A stretch of DNA of 64,000 bases from NCBI GenBank assembly GCA_025766275.1, contig JAFKAC010000021.1, positions 62,001 through 126,000 on the forward strand. The letters are read 5' to 3'. This DNA is from Lactarius indigo (lineage: Eukaryota > Basidiomycota > Agaricomycetes > Russulales > Russulaceae). Shown here in pieces: positions 33,101 through 43,980 of the stretch (its first letter is position 1; every line of letters starts with the position of its first letter). Made by a program: the position numbers and the translations under genes. The notes beneath the pieces are model-generated. The model saw only the letters and a list, made by a program, of their open reading frames with translations, was not told the DNA's origin and ran no database searches.

Positions 33101-34033
33101 CCCCAATTTGCAGCGCGAAGCATGCGTGCCCTATATAAACGACTTGGAATAGACGCAGGTCTAACCACAGCCTATCACCCTCAAGCTAATGGACAGGTCG
33201 AGCGCAAAAATCAAGAAGTTGAAATATACTTGCGCATGTTCATTAGCAAGTGACAGGATGACTGGGCAGACCTGCTGCCTACAGCAGAATTCGTAGTCAA
33301 TAGTAGACTCAACTCAGCCACGGGTCACACCCCCTTTGAACTACTATACAGCTTTACGCCTGACTTTACTATTCCTGCTGGCAGACCTACGGGTATTCCA
33401 CTGCTCGACAAGCGCCTTCAGCACTTAGTTTCTGCTCGTAAGGATGCAGAGGCGGCTCTACGCCTAAGTAAAAGGCGAATGCAGACAGACGTTGAACAAA
33501 GGACTACGCCATATTCCTTTAACGTCGGGGATAAAGTCTGGTTGCAAGCTAAGCAGATAAAGATACATCAGCAGTCGTCTAAATTGGGACCAAAGCAACT
33601 TGGCCCATTTGAAGTCACTAAAGTTATAAGTGATGTCGACTATAAGCTTGCACTGCCCCCTGCATTACGGATCCATGATGTATTTCATGTAGACCGCCTC
33701 TCTCCTTACAGAGGAAATAAAGTCAATGGGCTCACGCCTCCACCACCCGATCCAATAACGGTCGAGGGAGAAGAAGAGTATGAAGTCGACCACATAAGAG
33801 ATTCTAAACTCTTTGGTCGAACTCTTAAGTACCTCGTCTGCTGGAAAGGATATGGTGAGGGTGAGGACACATGGGAACCGGCTAAAAACCTAGCACACGC
33901 CCCTGATGCGGTTAAGGAATTCCATTCCTTAAACCCGGGCGCACCTAGAAAAATAGCGGCTCTTATATACGCGTCCTTACCTTGGCAAGCTCATCATGTG
34001 GATACATTGGCCAACGCGGACGTCGACCCTTAA
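30137..34033 (+). pseudogene. pol: Element D pol with chromodomain, two TGA stops
   Basis: The pol frame (-1 to gag) opens at 30137 and overlaps the gag stop by 13 bases. Order: Ser/Cys-rich lead, protease (AMVDSGATSLF), reverse transcriptase (QDYRRLN, YFGMTNSPATF, VYMDDILIYS, FIGFANFYRRF), RNase H (VEVDASGFATGG, ITDHKNMEWW), integrase (HDSITTGHPG, CDRCQRY, VDLIGPLP, ISDRGPQF, GQVERKNQ), GPF module (LGPFEVTKV) and chromodomain at about 33770-33930 (EEYEVDHIR, YLVCWKGY; three cage aromatics). TGA at 31424-31426 replaces the Arg expected before WGYHN; TGA at 33251-33253 replaces the Arg expected in the FISK-QDDW segment. Frame is otherwise continuous. Confidence 0.88.
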
Positions 34034-34042
34034 GGAGGGGGG
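34032..34042 (+). promoter_or_regulatory. Element D polypurine tract
   Basis: AAGGAGGGGGG just before TGA and the 3' LTR at 34046. Confidence 0.72.
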
Positions 34043-34045
34043 TGA

Positions 34046-34818
34046 TGTCACGGACGCCCTATTTTTGCCTTATTTTTCCATATTTTTATGGATTTATTTG
34101 GTAGAGATATGGGATTCTAACGTTGTGTCAAATGTCCAAGTCCTTATCATTAGATATGATAAGATGGTTAGTCACGTGATGCCAACATGTGCACCCCAAG
34201 CACGTGACCCTGGGAGAGTAACTTCCTTATAAGATATTACCTCTTTAGGTCACTTTCCTCATTAGTATAGTAGTTTCTCATTGGACGATAAGCAGGGAAC
34301 ATTCTAGATAGTTCTAGACCACATTGTCATAGGGTTGTGACTCATAGATAAGGACACGTCATTGTTCTGTCAGCGTTAATGACTGTGCATCAGTCAGCAC
34401 AATAGATAACGCTATTATTAGACACGACGCGTCAGCGTCTGACTCATTACTATTACATGTACCTTTAGTAACAAGGTTTAGTAGTAATTCGAACTCAGCC
34501 GCAGCACAGTATATAAACCCTCATGTAGCGTCCTGAGTGGAACCAACTTGTCCTCTTGGTTCTCCACTCAGGTGCGTATTCCACTGTACTTCCCTTACTC
34601 TTCTCCAATGTTAACTTGTCCTCTTGGTTCTCCACTCAGCATACCACAGCGTGATCACCTTGCCTTTGGACTTGTATAAAGTCCTTAAGTGTGCATACTC
34701 TCCGTTGTGACTGTACGTTCGGCGCGTGACTTGTCTCCGCGCTAGGCTTGGGTGTGTTACTAGTTCAGTTCACTTACCTTCTCTTGGTCTAGTTGTCACG
34801 ATAAGTCATACCGCTACA
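34046..34818 (+). repeat. Element D 3' LTR (773 bp)
   Basis: Two base differences and no length difference from the 5' LTR. Followed by target copy GTATG and LINE ORF2. Confidence 0.93.
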
Positions 34819-36456
34819 GTATGCTTGCCAGTTCTCTTTTACGGATGCCAGTTGTGGATGACCTCCAGAAAGAAGATCGGTCTCCTCAAGAAAATCCAGG
34901 TAGCTATGAACGAGGGGGTTCGTGTGGTGGCTGGATCTTTCCGCACAGCCCCACGTGAACCCCTTCACGAGCTTCTACGTATTCTACCCGCCAGACATTA
35001 TGCGGAGAAACTCACTTCTACATCTGCCCTCAGACTGTTCCGTGTTCCCCGGACGTCACAGTTGATTGCCCGCCTGGGCGCCGACTGGGATCCTCCGGTC
35101 CAGAACGGCCCACACTCCAGCAATGGAGGGGTGGTGTGTAACAGAACACTGTACACCTGGTCTGGAAGGTGTACAACCAACCAACAGCACCCCACTGCCT
35201 TGGAGGCTCTCGGCGCGCGAGTCGACCCCCTGTTGACAGAGCGCGTCGACGTCACGGCCATCGCCCCCTGGGAGGTACACAACTGGGAGGCGCATGTGAC
35301 CCGTGAAGGGAAGGCCCATCCTAAACGCAGGAACGCCTTGGTCAACAACCTGTACGCCAACAGGACCGAGGCTAGTACAGCAATAATACGGGTATCTGGC
35401 ACGGTTACGAACAAGAACCGACCAGATAATTTGAATGTAGGCGGCGCTGCCATTTCTGTATGGCGTGGAGCGGAGGAGCCGTGCGTTCGGGCATGGACAC
35501 TCGGTACGGGGGTAGAGACCAATGACGTCCACCTCTTTGGCATCGCAAAAGCTGCCGAGTACATTACAGCTGAGTTATCACATGCACCCCCCTTACATAT
35601 TTACATTCTATCAAACAACGAGGCCGCTCTTAGCACCATTACAAACACACGCTCCCTTACACACCAACGAGAATCCCTCCTTTTCCATCGCTCACTTACA
35701 ACTTTTTATTCCACCCATAGGGACACGAGGATACACCTTGTGTGGGCCGGGTCGAATCACAAGAGAGCAGCAGACACTCAGGCCAGGAGGGCCGCATTGG
35801 AAGCATGCACACAGGCTCCACAGGCTACCCTCAAACGCGTGCAGTCTGCCGCGTTTGTCAAAAAGCAATGCCGTTCTAGCGCCTTCCGAGCGTGGGGCCT
35901 AGAATGGGTTCAGACATTGCGATCATCCGACAAACTACCAAACGCTTACGGCCATTCTATCCACTATCACCAACCACCTGATGGCCGCAATCACCCCCTA
36001 TGGTCGGCTGCCATACCCCCCAAAAAGCCCGAGGCAGGGTATACTCTGATTACCCGGCGCACCCACGCCACTGCCTTGCAACTTGCCACACTCCACTCCT
36101 TCACATCCGATTACGTCCTACGACATCGCCCGGACCTTCCCCCTGAGGCCAGTCGCTGCCCCTGCGGATGGCCGGACAAATCCTTCTTACACCTGGTGTA
36201 CCACTGCCCCAACTATAACCTGCAGCGGGTACTCCTTTTCCGCCAACACCCCATTACCCACTTTGAGCCGAACGATCTCTTTGCCAGGGATTGGGACCTC
36301 ATGTACACCTTTCTACGCTTCCTTCAACTTACCAAATTGGCCTCTAAACCAGAGTTCGAAGTGCCCGCAGTTCCTGCGCTTCCCGAACCCCAGGCCTATC
36401 TCCGACGCCCTCTGTCCCCCGACCTGCTCTCCGAACACGACCTGGACCCAGCCTGA
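34819..36456 (+). pseudogene. LINE ORF2, C-terminal part (RNase-H-like region)
   Basis: Resumes ORF2 after element D (NAVC-LPVLFYGCQLW). The reverse transcriptase thumb/connection is followed by an RNase-H-like region (GGAAISVWRG, LFGIAKAAEYITAELS, IYILSNNEAALSTI, VWAGSNHKRAADTQARRA). Two acidic sites of the family (the first DGS-type Asp and the Asp before the NEAAL-type segment) are not acidic here, so the RNase H may be inactive. The end has a Cys/His cluster (CPCGWPDKSFLHLVYHC), usual for this LINE type. Stop at 36454-36456. Confidence 0.83.
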
Positions 36457-36710
36457 AATGGCTGCCCGGTGACCACTCTTTCTCTCTGTTGATCCTCTGC
36501 CGTTAGTTTTTCATTGTGCGGTATGCTACTCCTTTTCCTTCGGTTCCCGCGTTTCCTCTGGGAGGTGACGAATTATTTTACCACTATCACTTGGGTGCAC
36601 GTTATCTTACCTCTCATAAATCTCTTCTCTCTTTATAGAGGATGAGGACCGGCCTTGTATTATCTACTGCCCCGGAATAAAACTGATCCAAAAAAAAAAA
36701 AAAAAAAAAA
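36457..36710 (+). other. LINE 3' UTR and poly-A tail
   Basis: 234 bases of 3' UTR, AATAAA at 36676-36681, A run at 36690-36710. Marks the 3' end of the LINE insertion. Confidence 0.85.
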
Positions 36711-37573
36711 CACGGACGAGGATCCGGAATGAGGACGTGCCGCCCTGAGCGCTCAAAGACTATCAAACGCTAAGCGCTAAGCCCCCGTTTGTCCCTCACT
36801 CCGCCTCAGACCAGCGAACCTTTTCCAAGAGTTTTCTCGTCGAGTTCCTGAGTTGTACTAACTTACTTCCGCTGACGAACCGGCCCGCGTGTTGCTCGAC
36901 TCCATCTTCTCTAAGAGCGCTGGCCAATCTCCCTGGGTTGGCATCTAGCGCCCTCTACCTCTCCCATGCATCGTCCCTGACCTGCCCGAGTTCCAATTCG
37001 TGGTCTACTCGCATAACCACCTTCTGTATGTCTGATACGGGCGGTGGCACCTCCCGTCTCCCCTTTATGTCTCCCAGCCGAAATAAAATATCGCGGCTAT
37101 CACATCTCGACATCCCGACGCTGCAACGGATCCACGAACTGCGCGGCGACCGCGTTTATTTCCTCGTCCCGCTATGTGGGCCAAAGACAACCTCAATTGT
37201 CATACACCATTACCTTGGTAGTCATCAGTCGTGTGCTCAAAAAAAAAAAGGCAACAAGACATGGTTCGAGGAAACCGGAATCCCGACTTCTCGAATCACT
37301 GGATTGGATTAGTGGGATGTTTCCACGCTGCCAACCCACCCCCACTCCCACCAGGAACTCAAGTTTCTTTGTACGCTAGCCCAACATTCTAGCGGTACGT
37401 GTCCCCCGCCTTCATCAAGTTATCACCACAAGACCGACCAGAGCCCCCGCAGGCCACGACAATTGCACCACATTGTGTGCAAGCTGATGCTACGATAGGA
37501 GGCAACCGCGCGCCCACCTACCTCTCTGGGTATGGCACTTTTTTCATACGGATCCGCCCCGCTTAGCTAGGCT
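36711..37573. other. Spacer without recognisable gene
   Basis: Only short overlapping ORFs and a small A run at 37239-37249. No domain or repeat recognised. Confidence 0.5.
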
Positions 37574-38170
37574 TTGGTGATCCAGGATGTCCAGCTACCT
37601 TTCCACCCTCTCCAGCCTTTGAACCACGGCGGTTACGACGCATATATGCGTGTAGAGACGGGACCCAAGTACTTGCCCTTTGACCTCGCGACGCTCCCCA
37701 TTTGGCGCGGGGACTCTCTCCTTCGACGCTTGCCTCAGTTCCCGCGTGCGTATATCTCTTTCTCGTGCGCGCCCTTTCCCTCCCGACTCAACCCGGTAAG
37801 TAAATCCGCTAACGCGCCCTCCCCTATCAAATCGTTCACACCCGTGAGTCCAGTCACACCTCTTACCCCGCGCACTCTCTGCGCATGGACGTCGCCCTGC
37901 ACGCCCAATATTCGCTCGCGTTGCACGTTTGCGGGCAGCGACGTCGAGGCGCTCGACCCGACCCTCGAGTTCGAGCAGACCGGAGCGTGGGGTGGTAACG
38001 ATACTGCCTGCGGGGGTCCGCATGGTAGATGGTTTGGCGGACAATATGTGGCGGGCGACCGTTGCAGCTTTGGGAGTTGCAGATTGGTGGGTGGAGTCAG
38101 GGTGGGTGTCATCAATATCGGCGAGACTGCTACAGTGCACGTTGGCAAGACCGAGCCATGGGGTTTTTAG
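37574..38170 (+). repeat. Array module, first copy (198-codon open frame)
   Basis: Open 198 codons on + (and 197 codons on the opposite strand). The second half is alignable with 43660-43970 and 46930-47160: a CCAACCCGG-GTAAG-like segment, then TTTGCGGGCAGCGACGTCGA and a short GETATVHVG-like end. In the other copies the middle looks like an intron (GTAAGC or GTGAGT to TTGCAG). Product not recognised. Likely a remnant of a small gene carried with the LysM array. Confidence 0.35.
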
Positions 38171-38779
38171 AATGTAGATAAATGACAATTTTACTGTGCC
38201 TAGTTATCTACTTTATAACGTCGAAGGACGCTTGCACACGGTATGCTACTTTCGAAATTATGAAGCGCTTTGTCGGCTTTCGTCATCGTGACGGCGAACT
38301 TGAGAAGGGACTTCAGCGCTTCTAAGGTATGCTTGACGATATGCTTTATGTGGAGGCCCAATACAGTCAGCTCCATTGCGAATCTAAGCTCCCCTGCCCA
38401 GTTCATTTACAGCCAATTTGAAAGAGAATAGAAGTCGGCTTTGAGCTCGACAAGAACCAGGTGATATAACGCCACAACTTGAAGGGACGAAGTCGGAGAC
38501 CATGACGATCACTGGAAATAGGACGTACTAGCCTTCGTACTAGCATTTCTTTTACTAAACCTCGTGCACAACAACAGTCACTGTTTAGAAGCACAGGTTA
38601 ACGTGCTACACTGAGTCCTGTCAGTGTACTCTCGGGTGCACAAAAATGGGTTCAAAAAGAAGATACTAGCAGCAGCAGCAGCAGCCGCTACTCAGTGAAG
38701 TTCGAGTTTGAGTGGGGCGGCAAGACGTGATGACAAGAAGCCCAAAGAGGGCCATGAGAATGGTTCATAACCTAAAGGT

Positions 38780-38827
38780 AACTTATGTTCGGTTCGATTC
38801 AAAAAAAAAAAAAAAACTTATGTTCGG
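38780..38827 (+). repeat. Small poly-A insertion with 13-bp flanking repeats
   Basis: AACTTATGTTCGG occurs at 38780-38792 and 38815-38827 and brackets TTCGATTC plus an A run. The same site in unit 3 (near 44776) has a single copy and no A run. This is the footprint of a target-primed (LINE-driven) insertion of a very short RNA. GGTTCGATTC resembles a tRNA T-arm, so a tRNA or SINE 3' end is possible. Confidence 0.55.
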
Positions 38828-39118
38828 ACATCACTCAGACATGCGACCCAGATATGAACAAGACATGGTATAATTACGACTTAAAGTCGTCTACTATTCG
38901 ATTGGTAGTTGGGGAGACAGAGAAATAAAGACGGTCTGTAGTTGGGATATGAGAAAAGAGAGAAATGTGATAATTCCGCCCTCCACAGAAAGAGGTTCAT
39001 TGCATGACTCAATGCGCACGACCGAACATCTCGTCACTCGACTGGATCTGTGTTTCCCGAGTATCAATCGAGGGCCACGCAGTACTAATTCCGAATCAGT
39101 CAGTCCCATTCACACTCC

Positions 39119-39777
39119 CTAAGCGGGAAGGAATACACATACTTTCTTTCCTGGAACGAGGTTGGTGCAGTCGTCGTTCACGCCGTCGTTGTACTCAATG
39201 AATTCCTTCGGAGTGAGATCGAACTTGGGCGCCAGCTCGTCGCACGTCGTTTCCGAGGCAGTCACGTACTTCTTGCAAGCAGGCGCCGGCTTTTTGGGCG
39301 TTGGCGCCAACATCCGAGCCGGCTTTGGCTTCGATTGCTTAATGCATAAGACTTTGCCGGCGGGGATGGTGCCATCACCTGTGGTGACAATTCGTCTCTC
39401 AGCCAGAGCTCTGCTCGATCGGACTGTATCAGGGATACTTACAGCTAAACCCGGAATTCAGCGACAGTATATCGGCCTTGCTCAGGCCGAGGTCCGCGAT
39501 GAGGGTATCGCAAGGTACAGCTTTCCTGGCGGTGAGCAAAACAGGTCAGCATACGTGCATCTGGATGCGCCATGGAGAGATGCGGTATTGCAAGGCTTAC
39601 GGGACGGTATACGTTTCTGTGCATAGAAAAGCCTTGTCAGACAACCGGGAGTGGAGGCGACGAAGACGAAGACATACTGATACACTGTGGCGTCGTACCG
39701 GCCGCTGGCGTGGCGGCGGCCAACGACGATACCAAGGCAAGAACGGAAACAAAGGCAGCAGTGGAGATGGCGTGCAT
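39119..39777 (-). pseudogene. LysM secreted protein, unit 1 (frame broken in exon 1)
   Basis: Three exons: 39601-39777, 39443-39525, 39119-39378; introns of 75 and 64 bp with GTAAG donors and CAG acceptors. Signal peptide MHAISTAAFVSVLALVSSLAAA, Ser-rich linker, LysM1 (ETYTVP; KAVPCDTLIADLGLSKADIL across intron 1; CDGTIPAGKVLC across intron 2) and LysM2 (CKKYVTASETTCDELAPKF, IEYNDGVNDDCTNLVPGKK). Exon 1 is 177 bases, but the LysM frame needs a length that leaves two bases over, and a TGA lies before SDKAFLC. LysM domains bind chitin-type oligomers. Here the product would lack them unless splicing differs. TATAAAA lies about 60 bp upstream (39836-39842). Confidence 0.72.
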
Positions 39778-41099
39778 GGTAAAGACTGTAAAGTGGCGAA
39801 TGGTTGTTGGTCTGAAGAAGGGGAGCAACCCTTCCTTTTATACCCGCAGGAAGCCCGAGTTGCGCGAATAGACGGATGGATGGATTTACCTCAAGCACGC
39901 GTGTGGGATCAGCGCGGATGTGTGCTTATTCCCATTGCGACGCGCTCACCCGAACATATGACCATTACACCAGTGGGAATGACGACAATGCCAAAAAAGA
40001 TATTGCATCAAAAACTGCGCAGCGAAATGAGAGGCGCGTTGCCAGTGGGGGATATACTTCTCCGCAGCATCTCCAGCTCGTGTAACTAAGAGCATTGCCC
40101 CGAGTTGCGAGCCGTCAAATAATCAACGACACTCGAAACGTACTTACACTCACGTACTAGTATTACGTTCGATCGGAAATTGGTAGCCAAAAGCGCAGCA
40201 CGGAGGGTGCCAGTGACACAAACGAAGTGGTGCAGGGCGTGTCTGCGGATGAGTTTTTGGAAACGAAGGATGTGTTAAGGTATTTGCCGCATTCTGGAGA
40301 TCAAAGGCTGCTGGTACGGGGCGTGTGTCCTTAGGCTACCTACACAGAGTCCCGAGTCAAAGAATTCCAACTTGAAGTCAGTCACTTGATGTACATAAAA
40401 TTCAATCCGGCGAGGATCAATAACTGGTACTAATCAATCAGCGTTGCAGACGATCCGATACTGACCCGTTGACATCTAGCGTATTGAAACTCGTGTTGTC
40501 GTATCGCCTATTCAAAGAAAAAAGACTCTGCCGCAGGTTTACCCTAATGCGCGGCCCTCATATTAGCGCCACCTTTTGTCAATAAATTTAAGCTCACCCC
40601 ACGGCACCGTTGAGGAACAGCGACCCTGGCTCTGTCCCCAACTACGAGAACTGTAGATCCGACACTGTATAACTGCGCTTCGCCGGGGGCCACGTTTGGC
40701 TGGTAGAAGCGCACAACGTTCCCCTGATGTGAGCTACCATGACGTCGCATCGCATGTAGTTTGAACGAAAATGTTTTTTTTTTGCTCGTCCGAGAGAAAT
40801 TCAGAGAATCGCTCTTCGCTAAGTTGGACGTGGCATGTGTACAGGAGGAAAGGTGATCCGATGAGCGGACCGAGCATCACCTAAGGACTGCGCACTTCGA
40901 AGACTGTGCCTGTAGCCTTGTGCGAATGGCCGGTACTGTCAAGGGTACTGTAGCGAACGTGCTGCGCTCTGGTGTAAGACAACCTGCGCGAGTACTCCGC
41001 GCTTGTATTTATGCGGCATGTCAAGTCCGCATCACGCGAGTTGGTAGCTACAGTAGGGTCCAGCCTGAGTGGCCTGTCTCTGCTGGAGCGACAAAGGAG

Positions 41100-43980
41100 T
41101 GAGTGAGTGAATGTGGATGAGCACGTGCTCGTACGATTTGTGCCCCGAGACAGTGAGCTTCATCGCGAATTAGAGCTCCTCTGCGGGTCAGATTGAAAGA
41201 GTATGCTTTGAAGTTTGAACTCAGCCAGAATCAGATGATATAAACCCCAAAAGGGAAGAATCGATCGCTGTAAATAGGACGTACTATAATAGCTTTCTTT
41301 TTTCAGCCAAAGGATTAAAGCCCACGAACAACAGTTACGGTATTGAAATATTGTTGGGATACAGCTCGGAAAGTACAACCCGAGGCTAGACCCATATATT
41401 AGATAATCCGTACATTGCCGTAGTTGATACCTAGGGATAGGAGCATACTTGATATTCACAAGTGTAGTGCTACATAGGGTACTATTCCCTCAGGCGCACA
41501 AAAATGGATTTTTTTTTAAAAAAAAAAAGGAGCAAACTTGGTCATGAGAGCATTTGATAAACTCGAAATTAACGTTCGGTCATGAAATGCGTAAGACAAG
41601 ATATAATTACGACTCCAAAGTCGTCTCAGTCCGTTCAATTAGTACTGCTAGTCGAATAAATGCACAAGATTAAAAAACCCAGTCCATAGTCTGCAGTAGG
41701 GATACGAGAAGACTCTGCGATCAACTAAACTTTGCCCTCCACACAGAAAGGGTCCATCAACTCGCACGACAGAAGATCTCCTCGCTGTTGACAGACTAGA
41801 TCTGTGCTGCTTTCCCCGTATCAGTCCAAGACCACGCAGTACTAATCACGAATCAATTAGTGTTATGTCACACCCCCTATAGTGGGAGAGAATACACGTA
41901 CTTTTTGTCCTGGAACGAGGTTGGTACAGTCGCTGTTCACGTTGCTGTTGTACTCGACGAATTTCTCCGGAGTAAGACCAAACTCAGACGCCAGCGCGTC
42001 ACATGTCGCGGCCGTGGCCGTCGCGTACGTCTTGCAGGCAGGCGCCGGCTTTTGCGCCAACAACGATACTTGCTTCGGCTTCTTAATGCACAATACCTTG
42101 CCGGCGGGAATGTTGCCGTCACCTGTGGTGGCGATTCGGGTCTCGACTTGAGCTCTACTCGATCGGATGGTATCAAGGACACCTACAGCTAAACCCGTCA
42201 TTCAGCGACAAGATATCAGCCTGGCTAAGGCCGAGCTCCGCGACGAGGGTATCGCAAGGTTCAGCTTTCCTGGTGGTGAGCAAGACAGGTCAGCATACGT
42301 GCATCGGGAGGCACCATGGAGAGAGAGGATATTGCAAGACTTACGGGAGGGTATACGTTTCTGTGCATTGAACAGCTTGTCAGACAACCAGGAGTGAGAT
42401 GAAGATGAAGATGTTGACATACGAGTACACTGCGAAGCCGGACTAGCTGCTGGAATGGCAGCAGCCAGCGACGATGCCAAGGCAAGAACGGAAACAAAGG
42501 CAGCAGTGGAGATGGCGTGCATGGTAAAGTAGAGGAGGTCGCGTCGAATGGTTGATGCTCCAAAGAAAGGGTGCAACCCTTCATTTTATACCCACAGGGA
42601 GCCCGAGTTGTGCGAATAGACGGGTGGATGAGTCACTGATGAATCTACCTCAAGCATCCATGTGAGATCGGCGCGGATGTGTACATATTCCCTTTGCAAC
42701 ACGGAGATGTGGCGGTGGCATCAATGGGAATAACGATGAGCCAAAAAGATAGAACATAGTAAGAAAATGCGCAGCAAAATGAAAGGCCCCATCGCCAGTG
42801 GGGAATAGACGGCGGCAAACTTCTCCGCAGCGTCTCTGGTATCGCGTAACTTAAAGCACTGCCTGAATTGCGAGCCCTCGGAAGATCAACGACACTCTGA
42901 ACGTACATATAGTTACACTCACTACTTTTCATCGGAAAAGTTGGCCGCGTGGTGGCTGTGGCCGAGAGCACAGCCTAGGTGACGCGAAATACGGAGCGAA
43001 GTGGCGCAGGGTACATCTACGGTTGAGTTTGTGGCAAATGATAGGTTTGTTAAGGTATTTGCTGTAGTTAGCCAATCCAGTGTGTGTCTGTGGAGCCATC
43101 TACACAGAGTCTAAGAATCCCAAGCCAGTCACTCGAAATACTTGAGTTCAACCGAGCGAGGAGTAATGGGGCCTAGTACTAATCTACAGCGTGCAGATTG
43201 AAACTCGTGTTTTTCGTATCGCCCGTTCAAAGATAAAAGACTCTGTCGTAGGTTCACCATAATCCTGCGGCCCTCATTTTAGCGCTGCCAATCAATAGAA
43301 TTAAGCTAGTACCATGGCACCGTTGAGGAGCAGCATCCCCGTCGACTCCCCGGCCCTGTCCCTAACTACGAGAACTGCGCTTCGCCGACGGCCACGTGGG
43401 TTTGAACGGCAGAAGAACGCAATCGTATTCACCTGATGAGAGTATAGAATGGCACGTAGTTTAAACTCAAAGTGTTTCTTTGCTCATCCAAGAGATTCGC
43501 TATTCGCTAAGCTGGACGTGACACGTGTGCAGGAGAGAAAGTGATCCGATGCGCAGACAAGGCATCACCTGAGGACTGCGCACTTTGAAGACTTTACCCT
43601 TGTGCGAATGGTCGGTACTGTAATGAATGTGCTGTGCTGTGGTGAAAGATAAGACTGCGCGTTTTTATTATGCAGAACGTCACGGTCACGCTACCCAATC
43701 CAACCCGGGCCGGTAAGCAAAATCCACTGCCTCCCGGAGTCCATTCTCGCCTCTTACCACGCGACGCCCACGCACGCCCTGCACGCACGACATTCGCTTG
43801 CCACGCACTTTTCCACGTTTGCGGGAGACGACGTCGAGACCTTCGAATCGATCCTCAAGCTTGAGCAGCTCATGCTCGACTCGGAGACGGTGCTGCTGCT
43901 GCCTATGGATAAGCGTCGTCGACATCGACCCGGCGAGACCGCTACTGTGACAGTTATTTACAAAGAATGAAACGCTGTTT
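41100..43980. repeat. Tandem array unit 2 (about 2.9 kb, with module copy)
   Basis: Same order of blocks as unit 1. It ends with the module copy at about 43660-43970 (TTTGCGGGAGACGACGTCGA, EQLMLDSETVLLL-like reading). No other supported gene between 42591 and 45100 except this remnant. Confidence 0.72.
41863..42522 (-). pseudogene. LysM secreted protein, unit 2 (one-base deletion in exon 1)
   Basis: Exons 42345-42522, 42187-42269 and 41863-42122. Signal peptide MHAISTAAFVSVLALASSLAAA. Exon 1 keeps LSDK in frame, then lacks one C (AAGCTGTTC against AAGCCTGTTCC in unit 3), so LysM1 is out of frame. LysM1 (KAEPCDTLVAELGLSQADIL) and LysM2 (CKTYATATAATCDALASEF, VEYNSNVNSDCTNLVPGQK) are otherwise undamaged. 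TATAAAA at 42584-42590, about 62 bp before the ATG. Confidence 0.72.

Larger units (their letters stand above)
26806..34818 (+). mobile_element. Element D: Ty3/gypsy chromovirus of a second family, in LINE ORF2
   Basis: LTRs 26806-27578 and 34046-34818 (773 bp each, 2 differences), exact target duplications GTATG (26801-26805 and 34819-34823). Internal: self-primer site, leader, gag, pol in the -1 frame with two TGA stops, chromodomain as the last recognisable domain, polypurine tract. 8013 bp. The near-identical LTRs suggest a recent insertion, but both reverse transcriptase and integrase contain stops. Confidence 0.95.
5884..36710 (+). mobile_element. LINE retrotransposon (RNase-H-bearing, Tad1/I-like), split by elements A, B and D
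   Basis: LINE pieces are at 5884-6117, 21828-26805 and 34819-36710. Removing B (with one GCTTG) and D (with one GTATG) restores continuous reading in ORF1 and ORF2. ORF1 has three CCHC knuckles. ORF2 has an apurinic-type endonuclease, reverse transcriptase and a C-terminal RNase-H-like region. The 3' end has AATAAA at 36676-36681 and a 21-base A run at 36690-36710. The 5' end is beyond element A and the window edge. The Tad1 assignment is inferred from host and domain order and could be another fungal clade with RNase H. Confidence 0.88.
38180..41100. repeat. Tandem array unit 1 (about 2.9 kb)
   Basis: Unit landmarks in order: GAACTTGAGAAGGG block, GGATATAA-type block with GACGTACTA, TATAATTACGACT block, Cys-rich LysM gene on -, GCGGCCCTCAT block, and GACTGCGCACTTCGAAG block. 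All recur in units 2-4. Non-genic parts have no supported ORF. An (AGC)n run is at 38668-38685. It lacks the module seen at 37.6, 43.7 and 46.95 kb. Confidence 0.75.

Noticed and set aside
459..33253. Recoding of TGA as a sense codon in the retroelements
   Set aside because: Paralogous copies have Arg or CpG-derived codons at several of the sites, host genes in the window end in ordinary stops including TGA, and CpG decay explains all cases.
26806..34818. Element D as an active autonomous element because its LTRs are nearly identical
   Set aside because: Two TGA stops lie in the reverse transcriptase and after the integrase core, and the gag N-terminal region is out of frame.
37595..38188. 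197-codon open frame antisense to the first array module
   Set aside because: It mirrors the + strand ORF in a GC-rich segment and is not kept open in the other module copies.
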